Source: Streptomyces luteolus | GTDB lineage: Bacteria; Actinomycetota; Actinomycetes; Streptomycetales; Streptomycetaceae | Assembly (NCBI RefSeq): GCF_029968015.1 | Contig: NZ_JASCIS010000003.1 | Span: 124,001 to 188,000, forward strand | Length of the DNA stretch: 64,000 bases | Direction of reading: 5' to 3' | Shown: in pieces, positions 7,942 to 16,505 of the stretch | Layout: every line of letters begins with the position of its first letter | How positions within the stretch are numbered: position 1 is the stretch's first letter | Notes under the pieces: generated by a model | Seen by the model: the letters and a program-made list of their open reading frames with translations, nothing else | What the model was told of the DNA's origin: nothing | Databases searched by the model: none | Made by a program: the position numbers and the translations under genes

Positions 7942-8730
7942 TTGAACACCGGCAGTTACTTCGAGCCCATCGACGAGCACCGCTACAAGCCCACCACGCA
8001 CGCGAGTGGCGCCTGGGACGTGAACGAGCAGCACTTCAGCCCGCTCGGCGGACTGATCGTGCACGCCATGGACCGGCACCTCGCGGAGCGGGAGGGGCCG
8101 TCCGACGGGCTCGTGCTGTCCCGGGTCAGCTTCGACATCCTGGGCAGGCTCGCCCTGGACGAGACCGAGATCCGGGTCGAGACGCTGCGGCCCGGCCGCA
8201 CGATCGAGCTCCTGGAGGCCGTCGCGCTGATCGCCGGCCGGCCCGTGGTCCGGGCGCGGGCCTGGCGGCTCGCCGCCTCCGACACGGCCTCCGTCGCCGG
8301 GGGCGCGGCCGACCGCCTCACACCGCCCGAGGAGGTCGAGCCCTGGGCGATGAAGTCCGTCTGGCCCGGCGGCTACATCGCGTCCATCGACGTGCGCCCG
8401 CTCGCTCCCCCGCAGCCCGGCCGCACGACCGCGTGGATCGCGACGCCGCTCGACCTCGTCGCAGGCCAGGCGAGCAGTGCGCTCGCCTCGTACGTCGCCC
8501 TGGTCGACACGGCCAACGGCATCGCCGTACGGCAGTCGCCCACGGAGTGGATGTTCCCGAACGTCGACCTGACGCTGCACCTGCACCGGCAGCCGGTCGG
8601 CGGGTGGACGGGCCTGGACACCACGGTCACGTTCGGGCCGACGGGCCAGGGCGTCACCAGCACCGTCCTGCACGACGTCGAGGGTGCCGTCGGCCACGCG
8701 CAGCAGCTCCTCACCGTCCGCCCGATGTGA
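7942..8730 (+). CDS. Acyl-CoA thioesterase-like (double hot-dog) protein
   Basis: A 262-residue cytoplasmic protein of the TesB-like thioesterase family: YKPTTHASGAWDVNEQHFSP at the N terminus, LSRVSFDILGRL mid-way in the first hot-dog fold, and a second fold ending DTTVTFGPTGQGVTSTVLHD. It is expected to hydrolyse acyl-CoA thioesters; the substrate is unknown. The TTG at 7942 is chosen because GAGAAGGA lies 8 bases upstream and because the conserved sequence starts immediately after it. It precedes the amidinotransferase gene by 96 bp, but a promoter-like segment lies between, so it is not clearly in the same operon. Confidence 0.75.
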   Translation: MNTGSYFEPIDEHRYKPTTHASGAWDVNEQHFSPLGGLIVHAMDRHLAEREGPSDGLVLSRVSFDILGRLALDETEIRVETLRPGRTIELLEAVALIAGRPVVRARAWRLAASDTASVAGGAADRLTPPEEVEPWAMKSVWPGGYIASIDVRPLAPPQPGRTTAWIATPLDLVAGQASSALASYVALVDTANGIAVRQSPTEWMFPNVDLTLHLHRQPVGGWTGLDTTVTFGPTGQGVTSTVLHDVEGAVGHAQQLLTVRPM

Positions 8731-8766
8731 CCGAGCCTGCACGAGCGGTCCGGTCCGCTCCGCTCG

Positions 8767-8815
8767 CCTATTCTCAAATAGGACCTTGTCAATGGACCAT
8801 GTCAGGGAATAGGCG
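8767..8815 (+). promoter_or_regulatory. Promoter/operator in front of the amidinotransferase gene
   Basis: CCTATT-CTCA-AATAGG (8767-8782) is a perfect inverted repeat; a third half-site AATAGG follows at 8808-8813. TTGTCA at 8786-8791 may be the -35, with TAGGCG at 8810-8815 as a poor -10. The region is AT-rich compared with its surroundings. Confidence 0.45.
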
Positions 8816-8826
8816 CAGGAGCAGAT

Positions 8827-9909
8827 ATGACGTCCTCCCCCGTGAACTCCCACAATGAGTGGGACCCGTTGGAGGAAGTGATCGTAGGGCGGCTCGAAGG
8901 TGCGACGATTCCGTCCAGCCACCCGGTCGTGACCTGCAATATTCCGCCCTGGGCCGCGCGCTTCCAGCGGCTCGCCGCCGGTATGCGGTATCCGCGGATG
9001 ATGGTGGAGCGCGCGCAGGAGGAACTCGACGGATTCATCGCGCTCCTCGAGTCACTCGGTGTCACCGTGCGGCGGCCGGAGGCGATCGACCATCGCCGCC
9101 GGTTCGGCACTCCGGATTGGTCGTCGCGCGGATTCTGCAACACCTGTCCGCGCGACAGCCTGCTCGTGATCGGCGACGAGATCATCGAGACGCCGATGGC
9201 CTGGCCGTGCCGCTCTTTCGAGACCCATAGCTATCGCCCGCTGCTCAAGGAGTACTTCCAGGGCGGCGCACGCTGGACGTCGGCGCCGCGTCCGCAGCTC
9301 ACGGACGAGTTGTTCGTGCCGGGATTCCGTACGCCGAAAGCGGACGAGGCGATGCGGTACATCCTCACCGACTTCGAGCCGGTCTTCGACGCCGCGGACT
9401 TCGTGCGGGCCGGCCGCGATCTGTTCGTCACGCGGAGCAATGTCACCAACGCGATGGGAATCGAATGGCTGCGCCGCCACCTCGGTCCGGGATTTCGTAT
9501 CCACGAGATCGAGAGCAGCTGCCGCACACCGATGCACATCGACACGAGCTTCCTCGTCCTCGCTCCGGGAAAGGCCCTGATCAATCCGGAATACGTGAAC
9601 CCCGCCCGGCTGCCCGCGGTCCTCGACTCCTGGGACATTCTCGTGGCCCCGGAGCCGGAGCCGATCGGCGGGAATCTCCTCAAACTCACGTCGCTGTGCG
9701 GGAAATGGCTCAGCCTGAACGTCCTGATGATCGACGAGAAACGCGTCATCGCCGACCGGCATCACACCGGCATGCTGCGCGCCCTGGAGAAGTGGGGTTT
9801 CGAGCCCATCCCCTGCGACCTGCTGCACTACGCGCCGTTCGGCGGTTCCTACCACTGCGCCACACTCGACATCAGAAGGCGTGGCACGCTCCAGTCGTAC
9901 TGCGAGTGA
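8827..9909 (+). CDS. Amidinotransferase (StrB1/glycine amidinotransferase family)
   Basis: A 360-residue enzyme of the guanidino-modifying superfamily that moves an amidino group from arginine to an amine. It opens with HNEWDPLEEVIVG, as in the streptomycin enzyme StrB1. It carries CPRDSLLVIGDEIIETPMA, the Asp in PVFDAADFVR, the His in MHIDTSF, and the nucleophile in GGSYHCATLDIRR (Cys344). Length matches the family. The acceptor amine cannot be deduced; glycine, an inosamine phosphate or a pathway intermediate are possible. Third positions are slightly less GC-rich than in neighbours, hinting at separate ancestry. An ABC-F gene starts 46 bp downstream, probably in the same operon. Confidence 0.88.
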   Translation: MTSSPVNSHNEWDPLEEVIVGRLEGATIPSSHPVVTCNIPPWAARFQRLAAGMRYPRMMVERAQEELDGFIALLESLGVTVRRPEAIDHRRRFGTPDWSSRGFCNTCPRDSLLVIGDEIIETPMAWPCRSFETHSYRPLLKEYFQGGARWTSAPRPQLTDELFVPGFRTPKADEAMRYILTDFEPVFDAADFVRAGRDLFVTRSNVTNAMGIEWLRRHLGPGFRIHEIESSCRTPMHIDTSFLVLAPGKALINPEYVNPARLPAVLDSWDILVAPEPEPIGGNLLKLTSLCGKWLSLNVLMIDEKRVIADRHHTGMLRALEKWGFEPIPCDLLHYAPFGGSYHCATLDIRRRGTLQSYCE

Positions 9910-9955
9910 GCCGCGCGCCCGAGCCCGTGCCCCCGAACGACCGGAGTGCTTCACC

Positions 9956-11713
9956 ATGCCCAAGGCCGCCCTGCTCGCCCACGACGTCGTCCGCGCGTTC
10001 GGCGACCGCAGGGTCCTCGACGGCGTCAGCCTGACCGCCGCGCCCGGCCACCGCATCGGCCTGATCGGCGACAACGGCGTCGGTAAGTCCACGTTCCTGC
10101 GCATCCTCGGCGGCGCGGACGAGCCGGACGCGGGGGATGTCGTACGCCCCGCGGACCTCGGTCTGCTGCACCAGGAGATGCCGTTCGACGCGCACGCGAC
10201 GCTCGCCGACGTCCTCGACGACGCCCTCCGCCCGGCCCGGGACGTCGTCGCCGAACTGGAACGCCTCGCCGACGAACTCGCCCGTACGCCGGGGGAGTTA
10301 CCGGACGGCGAACAGACCGGCACGCAACTCCTGTACGCCTACGACGCGTTGCTCGACCAGGCCCAGCTGCAGGAGGTGTGGGACGCCGACCGGCGCGCGC
10401 AATTCCTGCTCGAAGGGCTCGGCCTCGGCGGCGTGGCGCACCCGCGTACGCTCGGATCGCTCTCCGGAGGGCAGCGGGGACGGCTCGCGCTCGCCTGCCT
10501 GCTGGTGCGACGGCCCGCCGCGCTGCTGCTCGACGAGCCGACCAACCACCTGGACGACGCCGCCGCCGAGTTCCTGGAGCAGCAACTGCGCGCTCTGCCC
10601 GGGGCAGTTGTGCTCGCCTGCCACGACCGGGCATTCCTCGACGCGGTGTGCACGGATGTCGTCGACCTCGATCCGGCGGTGGACGGCCCGGTGCGGTACG
10701 GCGGCGACTACAGCTCGTACCTGGCCGAGAAGCGCGCCGAGCGGGAGCGCTGGGAGCGTCGATACGCCGAGGAGCAGGAGGAGTTGGGGGCGCTGCGCCG
10801 CTCGGCGGCGGTGACCGCGCGTGGTGTCGCGCCGGACCGTGAGCGCCGCGACAACAACAAGATGGGGTACGACCTGCGGGCCGGTCGCGTGCAGAAGCAG
10901 ATCTCCCGGAGGGTGCGCAACGCGTTGCGGCGGCTCGACGAACTGGAACGCACACAGGTCGCCGCTCCCCCGGCACCGCTGCGGTTCCGGCCGGCGGCGC
11001 TCGCCGAGGAGGCCGACGCCGAGGACACTCAGGAGACCCCCGTGGGCCCGCTGGTGAAGCTGCGCGGCGTCCACGTGCCCAACCGGCTCACCGTCGACCG
11101 CCTGGACGTGACGGCCCGCGAACGCCTCCTCGTCACCGGCGCCAACGCGGCCGGGAAGTCCACGCTGCTCGCGGTCCTCGCCGGGGACCTGGAGGTGCGG
11201 GGCGAGGTGCGCAGACGATCCGGTCTGACGGTCCAACTCCTCGCGCAGGACACGGAGTTCGTGGACGGGTGGCGGTCCGCGCGGGAGACGTACGTGGGCC
11301 TGCTCGGTGCCGAACGGGCGGATGCGGTGCCGTTGGCGTCGCTGGGGCTGCTGCGCGGGCCGGACCTGGACAAGCCGGTCGGGCAGCTGTCGGTGGGCCA
11401 GCGGCGCAGGCTCGCGCTCGCCCTGCTCGTGGCGCGTCCGCCGCAGTTGCTGTTGCTCGACGAGCCCACGAACCACCTCTCGCCGCGCCTCTGCGACGAG
11501 GTGGAGGACGCCCTCGGCAGCAGTCCGGGCGCGATCGTCCTGGCGAGCCACGACCGCTGGCTGCGCCGCCGCTGGGCAGGCCGCGAACTGCGGCTCACGG
11601 CGGGCGCGCCGGTGTCGGACACGGAGGCGATCACGGGGGCCGGTGCCGATGCCGGTGCCGATGCCGGTGCCGATGCCGACGCGGAGGCGTTCTGCGGGCG
11701 CGGCAAGGGCTGA
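9956..11713 (+). CDS. ABC-F ATPase, possible antibiotic resistance type
   Basis: A 585-residue soluble protein with two ABC domains and no membrane segment. The first domain has Walker A GDNGVGKS (about 38-45), signature LSGGQ (169-173) and Walker B LLLDEP (190-195). The second has GANAAGKS, LSVGQ and LLLLDEP. A charged linker (KRAERERWERRYAEEQEEL onward) joins them. ABC-F proteins act on ribosomes; the actinomycete ARE subgroup (TlrC, OleB, LmrC relatives) protects against ribosomal antibiotics, while others are housekeeping. Its place directly behind an amidinotransferase suggests self-resistance, but this is inference. The C terminus has a GADAGADAGADAD tail from a 12-bp DNA repeat. Confidence 0.88.
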   Translation: MPKAALLAHDVVRAFGDRRVLDGVSLTAAPGHRIGLIGDNGVGKSTFLRILGGADEPDAGDVVRPADLGLLHQEMPFDAHATLADVLDDALRPARDVVAELERLADELARTPGELPDGEQTGTQLLYAYDALLDQAQLQEVWDADRRAQFLLEGLGLGGVAHPRTLGSLSGGQRGRLALACLLVRRPAALLLDEPTNHLDDAAAEFLEQQLRALPGAVVLACHDRAFLDAVCTDVVDLDPAVDGPVRYGGDYSSYLAEKRAERERWERRYAEEQEELGALRRSAAVTARGVAPDRERRDNNKMGYDLRAGRVQKQISRRVRNALRRLDELERTQVAAPPAPLRFRPAALAEEADAEDTQETPVGPLVKLRGVHVPNRLTVDRLDVTARERLLVTGANAAGKSTLLAVLAGDLEVRGEVRRRSGLTVQLLAQDTEFVDGWRSARETYVGLLGAERADAVPLASLGLLRGPDLDKPVGQLSVGQRRRLALALLVARPPQLLLLDEPTNHLSPRLCDEVEDALGSSPGAIVLASHDRWLRRRWAGRELRLTAGAPVSDTEAITGAGADAGADAGADADAEAFCGRGKG

Positions 11714-11772
11714 CGTACGGGCGCGGCGTACGGGCATGGCGTACGGCGTACGGGCGCGGCGTACGGTCGCGG
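11714..11772 (+). repeat. 13-bp tandem repeat (CGTACGGGCGCGG), about 4.5 copies
   Basis: Units at 11714-11726, 11727-11739, a 7-bp partial at 11740-11746, 11747-11759 and 11760-11772. It starts right after the ABC-F stop codon and ends before the FG-GAP gene. CGTACG motifs recur downstream around 11800 and at 1155-1212. Confidence 0.85.
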
Positions 11773-11845
11773 CCGTGTCGGCCTACGGCGCCCACCAGCA
11801 CGTACGGGCTTGAGCAGCCGCCCCCGGGATGTGAGGGTGACCCGC

Positions 11846-13336
11846 ATGACCTCTCGTACGCATGCTCGTTCCGTCTCGCGGGCCGCCCTGTCGGCGGCCG
11901 CGGCCTGTGCCGTGTCTCTGCTGCTCGTGCCGCTCGCCGGCTGCGGTGGCCCGGCGGGCGACGAGTCCGCGGCGGGCGGTGGGAAGCCCGCGGCGAAGGA
12001 GCCCGCCGTGCCGGGCGAGAGCCGCCCGCCGGCCGCGGGCAAGGGCACGAAGGACCCCGACGACGTGAACGGGGACGGCCACCGCGACCTCCTCGTGCCG
12101 GTGTCGGCGGGTACGAAGGAGCAGCCGGGCGCGGACCAGCGGGTGGCCGTGGTGTACGGCTCGGCGAAGGGCCTCGACCCGGCGACGCGCACGGTGCTCG
12201 GCCGGAGTGAACTCGGCCTGCCCGCCCGGCCGGAGAGCGACGGCCGGAACTCGCTCGCCGCGGCCCAGCTGCTCACGGCCGACCTGGACGGTGACGGATT
12301 CCCGGACTTCGTGTCGTCCGTCGCGGGCGAGACCGCCACGGACGGTCAGGTCTCCGCGCCCCGCACGGTCCCGCGCGTGACCTGGGGCGGCCCGAGCGGC
12401 CCGAAGGGCGGGGCGACGGAGGTACGCCTGCCGCAGGACATGACGAAGCTCGGCGTGGAGCGACTGGTGCGCGGCGACTTCGACGGGGACGGCCACCACG
12501 ACCTCGCGGGTCTCGCGCGCAGCACGGGGACGCGCCTGGTGGTGCTTTACGGCCCGTTCACGCGTGCCGGTGCCCCGGCGCGGACCGACACCGGCTTTCC
12601 GCCCGCCGAGGGCACGCTGATCGCCGACGCCATCGACCCGTCCGGCGAGCCGCGCGCCACGTCCCTGCTCGTCCAGTCCGCGAGCGACGGCGAGCAGTCT
12701 CAGAACACCCTGTACCGGGCCCGCGAGGGCGGCGGCCTGGAGGCGCGCGGCGAGAAACTGCGCGTCGGCAGCGCGCACGCCTTCGGCGACTTCGACGGCG
12801 ACGGCGTACGGGACGTGGCGATCGGCGACGACGGCGGCCGCAACAACGAGCCCTACGCCGGGACGGAGGCTCCGGATGTCGCGGGTTCCCTGGCCGTGTA
12901 CCCGGGCAAGGGCGGCGCGCCCGTCACGCACCGGCTGCCGAAGGTGCCGGAGAGCGGGGGCACGGACTACGGCCCCGGCGGGTTCGTGGCGGCGGACCCG
13001 GACGGTGACGGTCGCGACGGCATCCTCGTCGCCACGTACGAGGGCGCCACGCTGATCGACGGCGACCGGCGTACGGCCGTACTGCGCGAGGGCCCGGCCG
13101 TGAGCGGCGGCGAGAAGACGCCCGCGAAGTGGCGGCACGCGCGTCCGGCGGGCGCCGGGGACTTCGACGGCGACGGCAAGGACGAGCTGGTGCTGCACTG
13201 GGGCGCGGGCACGTCGTTCGGGCTGTACGGCGAGGACCCGACGCACTGGTGGATCACCGAGGGCACGACGGCGAAGGACCAGTCGTCGTTCAGCACGGTG
13301 GGGCTCGCGGGGAGTGCGGACAGCGAGGCTCGGTGA
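11846..13336 (+). CDS. FG-GAP/VCBS repeat lipoprotein
   Basis: A 496-residue exported lipoprotein. The signal peptide ends in LAGC, the lipobox for diacylglyceryl attachment. The mature part holds at least six calcium-binding loops of integrin alpha/FG-GAP type (DVNGDGHRD, DLDGDGFPD, DFDGDGHHD, DFDGDGVRD, DPDGDGRDG, DFDGDGKDE), which together fold as a seven-bladed propeller on the cell surface. The ligand is unknown; such proteins are common in Streptomyces. The ATG at 11846 follows GAGGGTGA. Monocistronic. Confidence 0.88.
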   Translation: MTSRTHARSVSRAALSAAAACAVSLLLVPLAGCGGPAGDESAAGGGKPAAKEPAVPGESRPPAAGKGTKDPDDVNGDGHRDLLVPVSAGTKEQPGADQRVAVVYGSAKGLDPATRTVLGRSELGLPARPESDGRNSLAAAQLLTADLDGDGFPDFVSSVAGETATDGQVSAPRTVPRVTWGGPSGPKGGATEVRLPQDMTKLGVERLVRGDFDGDGHHDLAGLARSTGTRLVVLYGPFTRAGAPARTDTGFPPAEGTLIADAIDPSGEPRATSLLVQSASDGEQSQNTLYRAREGGGLEARGEKLRVGSAHAFGDFDGDGVRDVAIGDDGGRNNEPYAGTEAPDVAGSLAVYPGKGGAPVTHRLPKVPESGGTDYGPGGFVAADPDGDGRDGILVATYEGATLIDGDRRTAVLREGPAVSGGEKTPAKWRHARPAGAGDFDGDGKDELVLHWGAGTSFGLYGEDPTHWWITEGTTAKDQSSFSTVGLAGSADSEAR

Positions 13337-13342
13337 CGGACC

Positions 13343-13419
13343 ATCAGCCGGTCATCAGCCCGTGACCAGCCGGCCATCAGCCGGTGATCAGCCGTTGATC
13401 AGCCGGTGATCAGCCGCTG
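13343..13419 (+). repeat. 11-bp tandem repeat (ATCAGCCGGTG), 7 copies
   Basis: Seven exact-length 11-bp units from 13343 to 13419, each a variant of ATCAGCCGGTG. It lies six bases after the FG-GAP stop codon. 11 bp is one helical turn, so it may act as a bend or protein array; it has no clear terminator structure. Confidence 0.9.
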
Positions 13420-13590
13420 ACCTGACACTTCGTCACTTTCGGCTCTGGTCAGGGGTTTTGGGCCCGGGCGGGCAGGCCGCTCGGGCACCCGGATGACTTT
13501 GATCCAGATGTGCCGTAGTGCTGGCTCCTTCGCGTTCTCTGGTGCATCCTGCGCGCACCCAGAACCGCGTATGCATCACGGAGGCTCCTC

Positions 13591-14811
13591 ATGGAGTTCG
13601 GCATCTTTCTGAACGGTTTCATCCCCGGCCCCGCCGCGCACGACCGGTCCTCCGAACACCTCGCCCTGAAGCGGGAGTTGGACCTGGCGATCAAGGCCGA
13701 CCGGCACAACTGGAAGTACGTGTGGTTCGGCGAACACCACTCGCTCACCGAGTACAGCCATATGTCGGCGCCCGAGGTTCTGATGGGCTATGTCGCCGGA
13801 AAGACCGAGCGCATCCACCTCGGCACCGGGATCAACAGCCTCTCCCCGCGCAAGGAGCACCCCGTCCGGTACGCGGAGCGGGCCGCGATGCTGGACCACA
13901 TCACCGAGGGCCGTTTCGAGTGGGGCACCGGGCGGGGCGCGGGCAGCCACGAGGTGGCGTCGTTCAACATCATGGACACCGCCACGACCAAGGCCGAGTG
14001 GGACGAGGTCGCGCCGGAGATCGTGCGCATGTGGGAGCAGTACGACTACTCCTTCCACGGCGAGCACTTCACGGTGCCGACCCCGCACAACATCCTGCCG
14101 AAGCCGTACGGGCACTCGCACCCGCCGATCTGGATGGCGTGCGGCAACCCGCCGTCGTTCGCGAAGGCCGGGTCGCTCGGGATCGGGGCGATCGCCTTCA
14201 ACTTCGAGCCGATCTTCGAGCTGAAGGGGCGGATCGACGCGTACAAGGAGGCGGCGGCCGACCCGGTCGAGATCCTGGGCGACTACCAGAACAACAACGT
14301 GATGATGACCAACACCGTCATCTGCCTGAACGACCGCAAGCGGGCCCGTGAGATCGCCATGAACGCGGGGCTCGGCTATCTGGTGACGCTGGTCAACCTG
14401 TACCACGACACGATGCCGAAGTCCCTGGACGCCATCACCTGGCCGCAACCCCCCATCGCGCTCAGCCAGTTGGGCGGCGAGGAGATCCTCGACGAGGTCA
14501 TCAAGGCCGGTCTGATGCTGTGCGGTACGCCCGAGGAGGTGTGCGAGCAGGTCGCCGCGTACCAGACCGTCGGCTGCGACCAGGTGGTGTTCGGGCTCAC
14601 GGGCGGGATGACGTTCGAGGAGCACCTGGAGATGCTGGAGGTCTTCGGGGACAAGGTCATCCCCGAGTTCGACACCGACCCCGAGCACTCGACGGCCGTG
14701 TACCGGAGGAACGCACAGGGCCCCAAGTACCCCTCGCACAACGGTCCCGTCCCGGCGGACCTGAGGCACAGCGTCATCCCCGAGAGCGCGATCCTGCCGT
14801 TGCGGCAGTGA
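13591..14811 (+). CDS. LLM class flavin-dependent monooxygenase
   Basis: A 406-residue luciferase-like (TIM-barrel) oxidoreductase, starting MEFGIFLNGFIPG and carrying KYVWFGEHHSLTEYSHM, the typical active-site His pair after the second strand. It also has GTGINSLSPRKEHPVRYAER and DHITEGRFEWGTGRG. These enzymes use FMNH2 or F420 to oxidise small organic substrates; which one is used is not visible. GGAGG upstream supports the ATG. Its last 38 bp overlap, on the opposite strand, the 3' end of the alkene-reductase gene. Confidence 0.88.
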   Translation: MEFGIFLNGFIPGPAAHDRSSEHLALKRELDLAIKADRHNWKYVWFGEHHSLTEYSHMSAPEVLMGYVAGKTERIHLGTGINSLSPRKEHPVRYAERAAMLDHITEGRFEWGTGRGAGSHEVASFNIMDTATTKAEWDEVAPEIVRMWEQYDYSFHGEHFTVPTPHNILPKPYGHSHPPIWMACGNPPSFAKAGSLGIGAIAFNFEPIFELKGRIDAYKEAAADPVEILGDYQNNNVMMTNTVICLNDRKRAREIAMNAGLGYLVTLVNLYHDTMPKSLDAITWPQPPIALSQLGGEEILDEVIKAGLMLCGTPEEVCEQVAAYQTVGCDQVVFGLTGGMTFEEHLEMLEVFGDKVIPEFDTDPEHSTAVYRRNAQGPKYPSHNGPVPADLRHSVIPESAILPLRQ

Positions 14812-15967
14812 GCGCCGGGTAGTCCGTGTAGCCGGTCGGGCCCCCGGTGTACATGAAGTACTTGTCGCGTACGGGGTTCAGGGGTGCGCCGGTGCGGATG
14901 CGGGCGACGAGGTCGGGGTTGGCGAGGAAGGCGCGGCCGAGGGCGACCAGGTCGGCGCCCTCGGCGAGGAGGCGCTCCCCGGCCGCCCGGCCCCCGTCGG
15001 CGGGGAGTTCGGCGGGCAGGGCGGGGTTGGCGATGAGGGTGCCGGGCCAGGCGGCGCGCAGGCGGGCGTAGAGAGGCTGGTCTGGGTCGGCGAAGACGAG
15101 GTGCAGATAGGCGAGGTCCTTCCCGGCGTTGGCCTCGATCAGGGCCGGGTAGAGCAGCTCGGTGTCGGTCTCGGCGATGCCGTTGACGGTGTTGCCGGGT
15201 GAGATGCGCAGGCCGGTGCGCTCGGGTCCGATGGCGTCCGCCACGGCGTCCAGGACCTCGGTGGTGAAGCGGATGCGGTTCTCGACACTGCCGCCGTAGG
15301 CGTCCGTGCGCCGGTTGGTGTTGCCGGCGAGGAACTGGTGCAGCAGATGCCCGTTGGCGCTGTGCACCTCGACCCCGGCGAAGCCCGCGGCGACGGCACG
15401 GCGGGCCGCGGCGGCGAAGTCGACCACGGTGCGGCGGATGTCGGCGAGGTCCATCTCCCTCGGTACGACGGCCTGTTGGCGCCCGGTGGGGGTGTGGATC
15501 GTCTCGGGCAGCGGCACTGCCGACGGAGCCACGGGCACGTACCCGCTGGTGTCGGGGTGTCCGGCGCGGCCGCCGTGCTGGAGCTGCAGGAACATCGGGC
15601 CGCCGCCCGCCGCGTCCACGGCCTTGACGACCTGACGCCAGCCCTCGGTGTGCCGGTCGGTGTGGAGGGCCGTGATGTTGGGGTACGTCTGGCCTTCGGC
15701 GTTGGGAGTGGACGCCTCGGCGATGATCAGTCCGGCGGTGGCGCGCTGCGCGTAGTACTCGGCCATCAGCGGCGTCGCGGTGCCGTCGTGCTCGGCGCGG
15801 TTGCGGGTCAGGGGCGCCATCACGAGGTGGTTGGCGAGCCGGTGGGCGCCGAGGCGGGCGGGGGCGAGGAGGGGGCTCGGGGCGGCGGTGGGCTCGCGGG
15901 TGGTCCCGGGCGTGGTCTCGGGAGTGGTCCCGGGAGTGGTCTCGGATGTGGTCTCTGTGTGCGTCAT
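14774..15967 (-). CDS. Old Yellow Enzyme family alkene reductase
   Basis: A 397-residue FMN enzyme that reduces activated C=C bonds (enals, maleimides, nitro-alkenes). After a Thr-rich N-terminal tail, the OYE barrel begins LLAPARLGAHRLANHLVMAP. Active-site and FMN landmarks are LTRNRAEHDG, GQTYPNITALHTDRH, VEVHSANGHLLHQFLAGNTN and TDAYGGSVENR. It is divergent from a MerR regulator, with a 16-bp palindrome between them, so induction by electrophiles through that regulator is likely. The ATG at 15967 is used; an upstream in-frame start would put the operator inside the coding region. It converges on the monooxygenase gene with a 38-bp overlap. Confidence 0.9.
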   Translation of the reverse strand: MTHTETTSETTPGTTPETTPGTTREPTAAPSPLLAPARLGAHRLANHLVMAPLTRNRAEHDGTATPLMAEYYAQRATAGLIIAEASTPNAEGQTYPNITALHTDRHTEGWRQVVKAVDAAGGGPMFLQLQHGGRAGHPDTSGYVPVAPSAVPLPETIHTPTGRQQAVVPREMDLADIRRTVVDFAAAARRAVAAGFAGVEVHSANGHLLHQFLAGNTNRRTDAYGGSVENRIRFTTEVLDAVADAIGPERTGLRISPGNTVNGIAETDTELLYPALIEANAGKDLAYLHLVFADPDQPLYARLRAAWPGTLIANPALPAELPADGGRAAGERLLAEGADLVALGRAFLANPDLVARIRTGAPLNPVRDKYFMYTGGPTGYTDYPALTAATAGSRSRG

Positions 15968-15983
15968 GCAGGTACCGTAGAAC

Positions 15984-15999
15984 CTGACATCCATGTCAG
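15984..15999. promoter_or_regulatory. MerR-type operator/promoter
   Basis: CTGACAT-CC-ATGTCAG, 7-bp perfect arms. On the minus strand TTGAAT sits immediately before it as a -35 and the next AT-rich stretch follows after about 19-21 bp, the over-long spacer typical of MerR-controlled promoters. It serves the alkene-reductase gene and lies 30 bp before the regulator's own start. Confidence 0.7.
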
Positions 16000-16028
16000 A
16001 TTCAAGGCTTCGGAGTGTGATCTGCGTC

Positions 16029-16406
16029 ATGCGCATCGGTGAACTGGCCCGCCGGACCGGAGTGAGCGAACGCTCCCTTCGCTACTACGAGCAGGAGGGC
16101 CTCCTGTCGGCCGAGCGCACCCCCGGCGGGCACCGCGCGTACGCCGAGGCGGCGGTGGACCGGGTGCGGCGGATCCAGGAGTTGTACTCGGCGGGGCTGT
16201 GCAGCGCGAAGATCGTGCAGTTGCTGCCCTGCATGCGGGACAGCGACGGCGGCCCTTCCGAGATCGCGGACGCCGGTCTCGTCAGGGAGTTGACGGTGGA
16301 GCGGGAGCGGATCGACCGGATGATCGAGGATCTGCGGCGGTCCCGGTCACTGCTCGACTCGGCGATCGAGGCGGCGTCGCAGCCGCTGCCGGAGGCGGTC
16401 AAGTGA
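16029..16406 (+). CDS. MerR family transcriptional regulator
   Basis: A 125-residue regulator starting MRIGELARRTGVSERSLRYY, the winged-helix DNA-binding region, followed by EQEGLLSAERTPGGHRAY and a dimerisation helix (LVRELTVERERIDRMIEDL). Two cysteines (GLCSAKIVQLLPCMRD) lie at the hinge region and could react with electrophiles, though they are not the SoxR cluster motif. Divergent from the alkene reductase, its probable target. The start at 16029 places the HTH at residue 1, as is normal for MerR proteins. Confidence 0.92.
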   Translation: MRIGELARRTGVSERSLRYYEQEGLLSAERTPGGHRAYAEAAVDRVRRIQELYSAGLCSAKIVQLLPCMRDSDGGPSEIADAGLVRELTVERERIDRMIEDLRRSRSLLDSAIEAASQPLPEAVK

Positions 16407-16460
16407 CGTTGTGCGGCCGGTTTCTGACGTGCCGTCGACTGTGAGGCTCCGCAGCGCCGC

Positions 16461-16492
16461 GGCGGGAGAGGGGCCCGGAACCCTCGCCCGCC
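16461..16492. terminator. Hairpin terminator between converging genes
   Basis: GGCGGGAGAGGG (16461-16472) pairs with CCCTCGCCCGCC (16481-16492) with a single mismatch over an 8-base loop. Placed between the MerR gene end and the AhpD-like gene end. Confidence 0.6.
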
Positions 16493-16505
16493 CCCGAGCC
16501 GCAGC

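Noticed and set aside
13343..13419. CRISPR array
   Set aside because: The seven 11-bp units are adjacent without spacers and no cas gene exists in the window. The same applies to the other tandem arrays.
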